From KBS-83 sp051025295 (GTDB lineage Bacteria; Acidobacteriota; Terriglobia; Terriglobales; Acidobacteriaceae), in the NCBI GenBank assembly GCA_051025295.1, contig JBMGJV010000007.1: 64,000 nucleotides of DNA. One strand, given 5' to 3'. Position 1 is the first letter of the stretch. Every line of letters starts with the position of its first letter. The notes under the pieces were generated by a model that was given only the letters and a program-made list of their open reading frames with translations, was not told the origin of the DNA and did not search any database. This document shows positions 33,981 to 42,232 of this stretch, piece after piece. A program made the translations under genes and the position numbers.

Positions 33981-34364
33981 TTAAGTGCGGCGTTTGCCGG
34001 CGTCGCGGGACTTCTCTTCGATCATCACCTGCAGTTGCGCGATGGACTGCTGCAGCGTGTCGACCTCGAAGGTGCGGAGCGGCGCCTGTGCTTCGAGCAT
34101 GACCTCGATGCGTCGCGCGACCTCGGTGCCGTGGGGCAGGCCAAAGGTGCCGAGGATGCCTGCGAGCTTGTGCGCGGCGTCCGCGCCCGAGCGGCGGGCC
34201 GCGGGATCGGACGGGCTGATCTTGAGTGCCTTGTGCGCCGCTTCGAGCACGTCGAGGCGTTCACCGATGGTCTGCCGGCTGCGCGCCCAGAGCGTCACCA
34301 GCAGATCGTGCAGCTTGCCGGCGACTTCGTCCGGATTTGCGGGGGAATTGTGGAGTTTGGACAT
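33981..34364 (-). CDS. HPt-domain phosphotransfer protein
   Basis: A stand-alone 127-residue histidine phosphotransfer domain. The phospho-accepting motif AAHKLAGILGTFGL gives His65 as the expected site, within a predominantly helical sequence (WARSRQTIGERLDVLEAAHKAL before it, GTEVARRIEVMLEAQAPL after it). The start at ATG 34364 lies 8 bp after the receiver gene's stop. It likely shuttles phosphate between the hybrid kinase's receivers and the small response regulator immediately upstream, completing a multistep phosphorelay. xseA follows 52 bp later, so it may share its transcript. Confidence 0.85.
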   Translation of the reverse strand: MSKLHNSPANPDEVAGKLHDLLVTLWARSRQTIGERLDVLEAAHKALKISPSDPAARRSGADAAHKLAGILGTFGLPHGTEVARRIEVMLEAQAPLRTFEVDTLQQSIAQLQVMIEEKSRDAGKRRT

Positions 34365-34372
34365 GAAGTCTC

Positions 34373-34756
34373 CTATTGCACCTGGGGCCAGCCCAGGGTC
34401 TGTGAGACCTGCGAGGACAACGTGAGCGGGTCAAAGGGTTTGAAGAGGATGCCGGCGACACCCAGTTCGGCGAAGCGGCGCTGGTCCGATCCCTGCACTT
34501 TTGCGGTGAGCAGTATGACGGGAATCTTGGCTGTCTTCGGGTTCTTCTGGAGCTGCAAGAACGTGGTAGGGCCGTCCATCGTCGGCATCATGACGTCGAG
34601 CAGGATCGCGTCCGGGTGTTCGTTTTCGGCGCGCTCCATCCCTTGCAGTCCCGAGTTTGCCAGAACCACTTCCCATCCGGCCACGGTCTCCAGGCTAAGC
34701 CCGGCTACCTGGCGGATGTCTTCTTCGTCATCGATGATGAGTATGCGGCGTGTCAT
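34373..34756 (-). CDS. Single-domain response regulator
   Basis: A 127-residue receiver without an output domain, like CheY or Spo0F. It has the acidic pocket ILIIDDEEDIRQVAG, the phosphoacceptor aspartate in AILLDVMMPTMDGP, the T/S switch position in VILLTAKVQ and the conserved lysine in GILFKPFDP. I choose ATG 34756, which starts directly before the first beta strand; this lies inside the 3' end of the kinase gene (29-bp overlap), so the two are translationally coupled. HPt follows after 8 bp. Confidence 0.9.
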   Translation of the reverse strand: MTRRILIIDDEEDIRQVAGLSLETVAGWEVVLANSGLQGMERAENEHPDAILLDVMMPTMDGPTTFLQLQKNPKTAKIPVILLTAKVQGSDQRRFAELGVAGILFKPFDPLTLSSQVSQTLGWPQVQ

Positions 34757-37700
34757 GAGCACTGGGCACCATAAACGGCGGTAAGCCGGAGATAGACAAG
34801 TTGGAGGTAGGCACATTCTGTGACGGCGCACGAAGCATGGCGAGTACCACGTCTTCTACCTCTTGCGCCTGAACGCGTGCCTTGGTCAGGAAGTGGGTCG
34901 GACCGAGCTGCAACTGGGCGCGCTCTGCATCGCTGAGATCGCGAGCGGAGTAGACCAGCAGCGGCAGGGCGTGGAGTTCCGGATGGTGACGCAGCCGATC
35001 GACAAGGCTGAATCCGTCGCCGTCGGGCAATGCGACATCGAGGATCATCAGTCGCGGCGTGAACGAGGCACAGAGCTCAAGGGCTGCCTGCCGCGTGCTC
35101 GCGTGCAGCACATGGATGCCGGCGCGATCGAAGGTGGCGCTGATGACGCGCGCCAGGTCGAGATCGTCTTCGACCAGCAGAATCTCCGCCCACGTCTTTT
35201 GCCGCTCGAGCACAGTGCGGAGCTCTTCAATCAGCTCGCTTTCCTGCGCGGGCACCTGCAGCCAGCCATCGGCACCGAGGCCGAGTGTGGACGATTTGCC
35301 GATGGATTGTGCGCTGAGGATGATGACCGGCACGTCGGCAGTGCCGGATTCTTCCTTGAGAATGCGGAGCGCCTCCCAGCCGGACATGTCGGGCAGCGTG
35401 AGATCGAGCAGCACAGCCTGCGGCGCCTGACGCTGCGCGTGGGCCAGCGTCTCGCGGCCGCTCGAGGCTTCGATCACGGTGTAGCCATGGAAGCGCAGGC
35501 TGGCGGCGAGGCTGGTGCGCGTTTCCGTATCGCTGGTGCTGACCAGGATGCTGTCGCGCGGCGACTGCGGCTGGGGTTCGGGGCGCGCCTGCTGTGGATC
35601 GGCGGGGAGGAACAGGCGGAAGGTAGCACCGCGCTCCACGTTGCGCTCAGCCCAGATGCGGCCTCCGTGCTGTTCGACGATGGTGCGACAGATGGCGAGT
35701 CCGAGGCCGGTGCCGCCCTTCTGGCGCGAGTCCGAGGCGTCGACCTGCTGAAAGCGATCGAAGATGCTCTCGAGCTTATCCTCTGGGATGCCGCGGCCTT
35801 CATCGGACACGCTGAGCGACACGCCGCTCGCGCCGGTCTCGATGGCAACCGTGATGGTTGATTCGGGCGGAGAGAACTTGATGGCATTGCTGAGCAGGTT
35901 GGTGAGTACCTGCTGGAGACGATCGGGATCGGCTACGAACTCGACGCTGGTGGCGCGCAGCAGCAGGCGGACCTGTGCGTTGTCCGCGACCGGCGTGAGT
36001 GCGTCGATGGCCTGCTTTGCAAGATCGGAGAGCGAGCAGTTGCGGAAGCTGAGCGGCGCGCGGCCGGACTGCATGCGCTCGAGATCGAGGATGTCGTTGA
36101 TGAGCCGGACCAGGCGATCGGAGTTGTTGACGGCGATCCGCAGCAGGTTGGCGGCCTTGTCGTTGACCTCGCCCAGCAGGCCGGTCGAGAGCAGGCCGAG
36201 CGAGCCGCGGATCGAGGTGAGCGGGGTGCGCAGCTCGTGGCTGACGGTCGAGATGAACTCGTCCTTCATTCGGTCGAGCGCCTGGCGCTGGCTGACGTCG
36301 CGGAAGTTGAGCACGCTGCCGGTCACGGTGCCGCTGACCTGCATGGGGGTCAGCGTGAACTCGACTGGGAAGGAGGTGCTGTCGGGCCGATAGAAGATGT
36401 CCTGGCCATGCGTGCCCTCCTTCGCGAAGAGGCCGCGGCGGATGAAGCAGTGCGAGGCGCAGGCGGTGGGGCTGCCGTAGACATCTTCATGCACGATCGC
36501 GTGGACGAAGCGGCCGACCAGCGCGTTTGGATCGGCACCCAGCATGCGTGCCGCTGCGGGGTTTGCAAAGGTGACGCGGCCATGCTGATCGGTGCCGAGG
36601 ATGCCGTCTGCGACCGTATTCAGGATCGATTCCTTCTGCCGGTTCAGCTCGTTGACCCGCTTCTCCTGCACGGAGCGGCCGAGAAACTGGCCGACGGAAG
36701 CGCACACCGTCTCGACGGTGGCCATGATCTCGACTTCGGCGCCCATGCGTTTGCGGCTGAAGAACTCAATAACGGCAATGACCTGGTTGCCGACGCGGAC
36801 AGGCACGCCCCAGCAGGTGATCAGGCCGTCCGTCTTCGCGCCCTCGCGAGTGCTGAAGCGGACATCGTTGCGGATGTCCTCGATCCAGATGGACGAGCCC
36901 TGCATCCAGACCTGGCCGGGCAGTCCATCGCCGGGGGCGAACTCCGTCATGGCGCTTTTCGAGAGTGTGGAGGGAAAGATGCAGTCGGCGGCCATCCACA
37001 TGCTGCCGTAGCGCAGCACTTCGTTGCCGTGGTCGGCGCGCCAGAGCTGGACGAGGTCGAAGCCGAGGTGGCTGCCGAGCGCGGCGAGGATGCGGGGCAG
37101 CGAGTCCTCGGTCGAGGCCTCCTGCACAACCTGGCCGACACCCAGCTGCATAGCGAGACGACGCTCGCGCTGGTTGCGCAGTGTGACGTCGCGCAGGATG
37201 CAGCGCACCGCGCGCGGGCGGCCGGCTTCGCGCAGACCGAAGAGGCTGGCGTCCATCTCGCGCGTGCGGCCAGCCGAGTCTTCCATCCGCAGGTGGACCT
37301 GCTCGACGTGCTCGCCGGCAAGCGCGCGTTCGAAGATGGCGGCAGCCTGCGACTGGATCGGAAAGGGGAACGCAGAGGCAAAGCCGTCGAGCGCGCGGGC
37401 GGATGCGGCATCGCGACCGAAGTAGCGCTGCCAGGCCGAGTTGACGTAGAGATAACGCCCCTCTGCCGAGAGCATGGCAATCATCTCGGTGAGGTTTTCG
37501 AAGTAGTCGCGGTAGCGAATTTCGGGAGAGCTCTCGGCCTTGCGCACGGCCTCGACCGTGGCCTGGGCGCGCTCGCTCTCGATCAATTCAGACTGCAGAT
37601 GGCGTTCATGGCGCAGCTTGAGCAGGCAGATGACGGCAAAGCAGCTCTGCACGATCCCGGAGCCGATGAGGATGACGCCGGGCGAGAGCGGGCTCCACGT

Positions 37701-37841
37701 AAGTGCGCCGCCAGAGTAGACAAATGCTGCGATGGCGTACGCGGTGACGAGCACCGTCAGGGCGAACATGGCAATCCACACAGGCCGGCCGCTGAGCCAG
37801 TGCGTGAAGAGACGTTCGTGCTGACTCGTTGTGGAATCCAA
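34728..37841 (-). CDS. Hybrid sensor histidine kinase with two receivers
   Basis: A 1037-residue inner-membrane sensor. Two transmembrane helices (about 21-42 and 55-76) with a short periplasmic loop; PAS at about 108-225; GAF at about 235-395 (FAPGDGLPGQVW, GVPVRVGNQVIAVIEFFS); second PAS at about 400-520; HisKA with His535 in STVSHELRTPL; HATPase_c with LLSNAIKFSP, DEGRGIP, KGGTGLGLAI. Receiver 1 (about 765-875) keeps Asp813, but its acidic pocket is STSD and the switch lysine is missing. Receiver 2 (about 886-1000) is complete, with EDD, Asp935 and Lys987. A charged tail follows. It is the first gene of the phosphorelay set, overlapping the receiver gene. The signal sensed is unknown. Confidence 0.93.
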   Translation of the reverse strand: MDSTTSQHERLFTHWLSGRPVWIAMFALTVLVTAYAIAAFVYSGGALTWSPLSPGVILIGSGIVQSCFAVICLLKLRHERHLQSELIESERAQATVEAVRKAESSPEIRYRDYFENLTEMIAMLSAEGRYLYVNSAWQRYFGRDAASARALDGFASAFPFPIQSQAAAIFERALAGEHVEQVHLRMEDSAGRTREMDASLFGLREAGRPRAVRCILRDVTLRNQRERRLAMQLGVGQVVQEASTEDSLPRILAALGSHLGFDLVQLWRADHGNEVLRYGSMWMAADCIFPSTLSKSAMTEFAPGDGLPGQVWMQGSSIWIEDIRNDVRFSTREGAKTDGLITCWGVPVRVGNQVIAVIEFFSRKRMGAEVEIMATVETVCASVGQFLGRSVQEKRVNELNRQKESILNTVADGILGTDQHGRVTFANPAAARMLGADPNALVGRFVHAIVHEDVYGSPTACASHCFIRRGLFAKEGTHGQDIFYRPDSTSFPVEFTLTPMQVSGTVTGSVLNFRDVSQRQALDRMKDEFISTVSHELRTPLTSIRGSLGLLSTGLLGEVNDKAANLLRIAVNNSDRLVRLINDILDLERMQSGRAPLSFRNCSLSDLAKQAIDALTPVADNAQVRLLLRATSVEFVADPDRLQQVLTNLLSNAIKFSPPESTITVAIETGASGVSLSVSDEGRGIPEDKLESIFDRFQQVDASDSRQKGGTGLGLAICRTIVEQHGGRIWAERNVERGATFRLFLPADPQQARPEPQPQSPRDSILVSTSDTETRTSLAASLRFHGYTVIEASSGRETLAHAQRQAPQAVLLDLTLPDMSGWEALRILKEESGTADVPVIILSAQSIGKSSTLGLGADGWLQVPAQESELIEELRTVLERQKTWAEILLVEDDLDLARVISATFDRAGIHVLHASTRQAALELCASFTPRLMILDVALPDGDGFSLVDRLRHHPELHALPLLVYSARDLSDAERAQLQLGPTHFLTKARVQAQEVEDVVLAMLRAPSQNVPTSNLSISGLPPFMVPSAHDTPHTHHR

Positions 37842-38303
37842 AGCTCAGAAATCCCTTACGGAAATGTGAGCGTAACCCGTTACACACGCAGACCTCAGCG
37901 TTTGTAAAGCGTACCGCTCGCCCCAAACCTGCAACCACTCCAACCACCACAGACCGTTTCCGGCCTGAAACTGATACGCCAGCACTGACACTCTCTACCC
38001 ATTTCTCTCAGCGCGCACGGAAGAAATGACCGTTCCCTTTGCACTATGGGCAGAGCATGTGCTGATTAGGTATTAGCGCTTCGTGAGTATAGTAGGTAAC
38101 TCTTACCGATAGTCAAAGAAAATGTCCTTAGTAACTGAAAAGAATAGGTTACTGCACCACAATATGTGCATACATCGTAAAAGGCTGAACCGGCATGCGC
38201 GGCAGAAATTACCAGCCGCGCACCTATATGCAAAACGGCCCATCCTCTTTTATGGATGGGCCGCTCATAACTGCACCTTTATGTTGTGAAACGCTTCTAG
38301 AGC
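37842..38303. other. AT-rich intergenic region with dyads
   Basis: No gene is supported in these 460 bp. The stretch at about 38030-38200 is much richer in A+T than its surroundings. It contains the palindromes GGTAA-CTC-TTACC (38095-38107) and AGTAAC...GTTACT (38130-38153). The region must hold the promoter of the hybrid kinase gene on the minus strand; the downstream part holds the terminator at 38236-38263. A 16-codon plus-strand frame at about 38027 is too short to support. Confidence 0.5.
38232..38263 (-). terminator. Intrinsic terminator of the DHS-like gene
   Basis: CGGCCCATCC (38236-38245) pairs with GGATGGGCCG (38254-38263), a 10-bp stem with an 8-nt loop. Read on the minus strand it is followed by TTTTG, a proper T-tail, 40 bp after the stop of the minus-strand gene. 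Confidence 0.8.
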
Positions 38304-39365
38304 CTATGCGGTGACCGGCTCGAGCAGGCGCGACCAGCGACGTTCCTTGCGGCTAACGTGAGCCTGCTTGTGGTATGCGTAGCCGGCGAGCAGCGGCAGG
38401 GCGAGTGTCGCTTCGCTGTAGACCATCTGCTCATAAGTAGTGTCGACCTTGCCCCAGGAGCTGGCTTCCTTGAGCGTGCTCGAGGAGAGCGCGCCATCGC
38501 GCACATCGGCCACCGTGATCTGGATGGCGTACTTATGCATGGGAGCCTCGCTGCCCAGAATGTCTGCGGCAACGACAATATCCTGCGCGAAGTTCTTCGG
38601 CACGCCGCCGCCCATCATGAGCAGGCCAGTGGTCGGGTTGGCGATCTTGAGCTGGGTCAGCTCGTAGAAGTCCTTCGCGGAATCGAGCGTGACCTTCGGC
38701 TTGTCACCGCGGCTGTGCTGGTGCGCTACCAGGCCGAAGCCAGCGGAGCAGTCGCTGAATGCAGGGCAGAAGATCGGCACGTCCTTCTCGTAGGCGGCGA
38801 GCACGATGCCGTCGACGCCACCCTGCTGCGGGGTCTTGCCGTTCTTGACCAGGTAGGCGCCCATCTCGCGGATGAACTCGCGCGAGCTGTAGGGGCGGGG
38901 TGTGAGCGAGTCGGCGATCTTGCCGGTCGTCTCGTCGCAGTCACGGAGCTCTTCTTCGTCGATCAGTGTGTCGTAGATGCGATCGATCATCAGCTCGCGC
39001 AGCTTCGCGTCCTCGGTGCCGGACTTGACGAGGTCGTCGGCGATCCAGTGCTTGTAGCCGAGCGACTCGAAGAAGTCCTGGTCGACGATGTTGGCGCCGG
39101 TCGAGACGATGGCGTCCACCATGTTGTTGCGAATCAGGTCGACGAAGATCTGCTTAAGTCCGGCGCTGACCAGCGATCCGGCGAGGCAGAGGATGACGCC
39201 ACAGTCGGTGTCGCGCAGCATGCGCTCATAGATCGACGCGGCACGTGCGAGGTCGCGCGAGCTGTAGGCCATGTGCTGCATGGCGTCCACCAGGGGCACG
39301 ACATTGATCTGCTTGATGTCGATGTGCTGGATGGGTTGCTGGAGTAATTCTTTCTTATTCGCCAT
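38304..39365 (-). CDS. Deoxyhypusine synthase-like protein
   Basis: A 353-residue member of the deoxyhypusine/homospermidine synthase superfamily, NAD-dependent enzymes that move the aminobutyl group of spermidine through an enzyme-lysine imine. Start is ATG 39365; upstream residues are not conserved. Visible landmarks are VILCLAGSLVSAGLKQIFVDLI, VDAIVSTGANIVDQDFFE, VPIFCPAFSDCSAGFGL, GLLMMGGGVPKNFAQDI, and the segment ASSWGKVDTTYEQMVYSEATLALPLL, whose SWGK lysine aligns with the catalytic lysine of eukaryotic DHS. Bacteria lack eIF5A, so the acceptor must differ; homospermidine or another polyamine product is possible. Divergent from the S1/P1 nuclease gene. Confidence 0.88.
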   Translation of the reverse strand: MANKKELLQQPIQHIDIKQINVVPLVDAMQHMAYSSRDLARAASIYERMLRDTDCGVILCLAGSLVSAGLKQIFVDLIRNNMVDAIVSTGANIVDQDFFESLGYKHWIADDLVKSGTEDAKLRELMIDRIYDTLIDEEELRDCDETTGKIADSLTPRPYSSREFIREMGAYLVKNGKTPQQGGVDGIVLAAYEKDVPIFCPAFSDCSAGFGLVAHQHSRGDKPKVTLDSAKDFYELTQLKIANPTTGLLMMGGGVPKNFAQDIVVAADILGSEAPMHKYAIQITVADVRDGALSSSTLKEASSWGKVDTTYEQMVYSEATLALPLLAGYAYHKQAHVSRKERRWSRLLEPVTA

Positions 39366-39489
39366 AGATCTCAAGGATATCAACCCAGGGGTGCGTGCGA
39401 TTGCTACGCTCGTGTGAAAAGTGGCTTCCGGTGCGGTCTTCCGGTGCGACTGCACGGAATCCGCTGCATCGCTCGCTATACTGAGCGCC

Positions 39490-40422
39490 ATGTTTCACTC
39501 CTGGGCTCGTGCTGTGTCGGGTGTTCTGGTGCTGGGTACGTGGTTGCTGGCGGGTTCGTCTGCACATGGCTGGGGCAACGATGGCCACCGCATGATCAAT
39601 CGGCTCGCCGCCGAGCATCTTCCTGCTGACCTCCCGGAGTTTCTGCGGGCGCCGGGGGCGATCGCCGAGATTGAGTATCTGGGGCCTGAGCCCGACCGCT
39701 GGCGCAGCCCGAACGAAGCCGAGCTGAACGCGGCGCAGGCGCCGGAGCACTTTATCGACCTGGAGCGGGCGGACATGATCGGTCCGTTGCCGCGGACGCG
39801 GTTTGCGTACATGGCCGCGCTGTACGCCACCAGCCTGACGCACCCTTACCAGGCAGCGGAGCTGATGCCGGAGCGGGTGGGCTTGCAGCCGTATGTGACC
39901 ACCGAGGTCTACGAGCGGCTGCAGGCCGCGCTGCGCGAGTACCGCGAGGAAAAAGCGCACGGCGAAGACACCAAGCCGGTGGAGGCCGCTGCCATTTTCT
40001 ATGCGGGCTGGCTGGGGCACTATGTCGGCGATGGTTCGATGCCGCTGCACACGACGATCCATTACAACGGCTGGGTGGGTAAGGAAAATCCGAACGGTTA
40101 CGTGACGACGCCGGGCATTCACTCTCGGTTCGAGAGCGAGTTCGTGCATAACAATCTCAAGGCCGCCGATGTGGCGCCCCTGATGGCGCAGGTCAAGTAC
40201 CTGAACGATCCGTTCGAGGACTACGTGACTTATCTACGCGCGTCGCACACGCTCGTCGAGCGGGTGTACCAGCTTGAGAAGCAGCAGGGCTTCGTCGGCA
40301 CTGGCACGGCGGAATCGAAGCAGTTTGTGGCGACGCAACTGGCCGTGGGTGCAAGTGAATTGCGGGACATGATCGCGACGGCGTGGCAGCTGAGCGCGAA
40401 GCCGGTCCCGGCGCGTCACTAG
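39490..40422 (+). CDS. S1/P1-type secreted nuclease
   Basis: A 310-residue exported zinc enzyme of the S1/P1 nuclease family, which degrades single-stranded nucleic acids and 3'-nucleotides. The signal peptide (MFHSWARAVSGVLVLGTWLLAGSSAHG) ends so that the mature protein starts at or near Trp28, the usual first zinc ligand, followed by GNDGHRMINRLAAEHLP with His33. Further ligands are in EHFIDLERAD, the GWLGHYVGDGSMPLHTTIHYNGW block and GIHSRFESEFV, where the normal HxxxD reads HxxxE. ATG 39490 is chosen over the longer frame because it begins the signal peptide. Confidence 0.88.
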   Translation: MFHSWARAVSGVLVLGTWLLAGSSAHGWGNDGHRMINRLAAEHLPADLPEFLRAPGAIAEIEYLGPEPDRWRSPNEAELNAAQAPEHFIDLERADMIGPLPRTRFAYMAALYATSLTHPYQAAELMPERVGLQPYVTTEVYERLQAALREYREEKAHGEDTKPVEAAAIFYAGWLGHYVGDGSMPLHTTIHYNGWVGKENPNGYVTTPGIHSRFESEFVHNNLKAADVAPLMAQVKYLNDPFEDYVTYLRASHTLVERVYQLEKQQGFVGTGTAESKQFVATQLAVGASELRDMIATAWQLSAKPVPARH

Positions 40423-40433
40423 CTGCCGCGCTG

Positions 40434-41315
40434 CTACTCAGGCGACGCGTTCAGTTGCGGAACGAGAGCAGCGAGCAAGCGGGCGAGCTCCTGCTGAGCG
40501 CGGGCGCCGATGGCGAGCACCTCTGTGTGATCGATGGGGGTAGTGAGCACACCGGCCGCCATGTTCGTGACGCAGGAGAAGCCGAGCACTTCAAGCCCCA
40601 TCTGCCGCGCCGCAATCACCTCGAACACTGTGGACATGCCGACGAGATCGGCGCCAAGCGCGCGGAAGGCTCGGATCTCCGCAGGCGTTTCAAAGCTGGG
40701 GCCGATCAGCCCGAGGTAGACACCCTCAGCCAGAGCGTCGTGGCCCTGCGCGGCAGCCACCGATTGTGCGAGCGCGCGGAGGCGCGCGGTGTAGGCATCG
40801 CTCATGTCGAAGAAGCGCTCCCCGAAGCGCTCATCGTGCGGACCTACGCAGGGGTTGTGGCCGGTGAAGTTGATCTGGTCGCGGATGAGGACAAGCTGCC
40901 CTGGCGCGTAGTCCTCGCGGATGCCGCCCGAGGCGTTAGTCACTACCAGCGTGCGCACGCCGAGCTGGGCCAGCACGCGGACGGGGAAGACGACCTGCTG
41001 CGGCGTGTAGCCCTCGTACGGATGCACGCGACCCTGCATAACGGCGATCGGGATGCCAGCGAATCGGCCCAGCACGAGTTGCCCGCAGTGGCCTTCGACC
41101 GTCGAGCGGGGGAAGTGCGGGATCTGTGTGTACGGGATAGCGATGGGGTCGCTGAGTTGATCGGCAAAGCCGCCGAGGCCGGTCCCAAGAATTATCGCGA
41201 CACGCGGTTCCCGCTCACTGCGCGTGCGGATCGTCGCGGCCGCCTGTGCGGCTTGCGCGAACGCGCCGCTGTCGTCTGGATTGCTGGGCGTGGCAGTCAT
41301 TGTCGGTGCCGCCAT
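40434..41315 (-). CDS. punA: Purine nucleoside phosphorylase
   Basis: Cleaves inosine/guanosine-type nucleosides with phosphate to free base plus ribose-1-phosphate. The 293-residue product (ATG 41315; ATG 41300 also possible) is of the trimeric PNP class: VAIILGTGLGGFADQL for phosphate binding, GHCGQLVLGRFAGIPIAVMQGRVHPYEGY, TLVVTNASGGIREDY, LVLIRDQINFTGHNPCVGP, GPSFETPAEIRAFRALGADLVGMSTVFEVIAAR and SCVTNMAAGV. It converges on the nuclease gene (11 bp between stops); together they could feed nucleotide scavenging, though not as one operon. Confidence 0.94.
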   Translation of the reverse strand: MAAPTMTATPSNPDDSGAFAQAAQAAATIRTRSEREPRVAIILGTGLGGFADQLSDPIAIPYTQIPHFPRSTVEGHCGQLVLGRFAGIPIAVMQGRVHPYEGYTPQQVVFPVRVLAQLGVRTLVVTNASGGIREDYAPGQLVLIRDQINFTGHNPCVGPHDERFGERFFDMSDAYTARLRALAQSVAAAQGHDALAEGVYLGLIGPSFETPAEIRAFRALGADLVGMSTVFEVIAARQMGLEVLGFSCVTNMAAGVLTTPIDHTEVLAIGARAQQELARLLAALVPQLNASPE

Positions 41316-41440
41316 TCTAAGTCTCTGGTGAACGCCGTGCCGGATGCGTAAGCCTCGCCTGCCCGTGATTGTGGCCATCGTAGGTTCGCAGGCGCGAGGT
41401 TTGTAGACAGCGCGCGCACGCCGGCCTCAGACTGGCGTGC

Positions 41441-42226
41441 GTGCGCACACTCGTCTCCCTCGCTCTGGCTGTTGTTGCTTGCCTCTCTGCTGCTGGTCAG
41501 TCGCAGCATGCCGTCGCCCCTGCTTCGCCGGACCTCTTGAAGATTGCCGTCGGCATTCGCGACAGCTACTACCACCCGGATGATCTGGAAGCGCTCGCTT
41601 GTAGCGTGGAGACGGATTGGGACGCGCTCGCGGCGCAGCTGAAGCGCTCGCCCGACAGCCGGCAGAACGAAGCGCTGAAGCAGACGAAGATTCGCATGAA
41701 GGCCGTGCGCGGCAGAGCGCCGGAGGTGGCCTTTGCGTGGGCCGGCAACCCTGGGGTGGATCGTGCCGCGCTGGAGAACGGCATGCGCAAAGCACTGACG
41801 GGGTTCTTCCAGGTGTACTGGGCGCTCGATGCGTCGTCGATTGCGCCGACGGCGGATGAAAAGCCCGTAGCCGAGCCCGGCGACGATGGCGGTTACCGGC
41901 TGCGCTTTTCCGCGGCTGGCGCACGCGTGGTTGAGGAAATCGACAAAGAATTTGTCGTGCGCAGTGTGCGGTACGAACGGCCTGGATCAACGCTCACTAT
42001 GGAGCCGCGCTTCTCCGACGCGCCGAACGACATCCCCGGTCATCCGCGGCTGCTGACCGCGGTGGACGTAAGCAAAGAGCCGGCGGTCCACATTGCGCTG
42101 GACTACCACGATGCGGGCGGCGTTCACGTGCCATGGCATGTGACGTTTGCCGTAGCGAAGTCTTACACACTGCCCATCGTCTTCAATGGCTGCAGCGTGA
42201 CGCGCGCTCGGCGGCGCGCGAAGTAA
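41441..42226 (+). CDS. Secreted protein of unknown function
   Basis: A 261-residue product starting at GTG 41441 with a signal peptide (MRTLVSLALAVVACLSAAGQ). I do not recognise a family. The mature protein has a charged helical first half (IAVGIRDSYYHPDDLEALACSVETDWDALAAQL, QTKIRMKAVRGRAPEVAF) and a beta-rich second half (YRLRFSAAGARVVEEIDKEFVVRSVRYERPGSTLTMEPRF, IALDYHDAGGVHVPWHVTFAV). The two-part layout resembles periplasmic proteins that measure or stabilise a ligand, but that is only an impression. It converges with the frameshifted permease gene (6 bp between stops). Confidence 0.65.
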   Translation: MRTLVSLALAVVACLSAAGQSQHAVAPASPDLLKIAVGIRDSYYHPDDLEALACSVETDWDALAAQLKRSPDSRQNEALKQTKIRMKAVRGRAPEVAFAWAGNPGVDRAALENGMRKALTGFFQVYWALDASSIAPTADEKPVAEPGDDGGYRLRFSAAGARVVEEIDKEFVVRSVRYERPGSTLTMEPRFSDAPNDIPGHPRLLTAVDVSKEPAVHIALDYHDAGGVHVPWHVTFAVAKSYTLPIVFNGCSVTRARRRAK

Positions 42227-42232
42227 AGCAGA

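Noticed and set aside
36237..37907. Plus-strand frame of 556 codons opposite the hybrid kinase
   Set aside because: Shadow of the kinase gene, whose domains are all recognisable on the minus strand.
38027..38077. 16-codon plus-strand frame in the AT-rich region
   Set aside because: Too short, no ribosome binding site and no conservation information.
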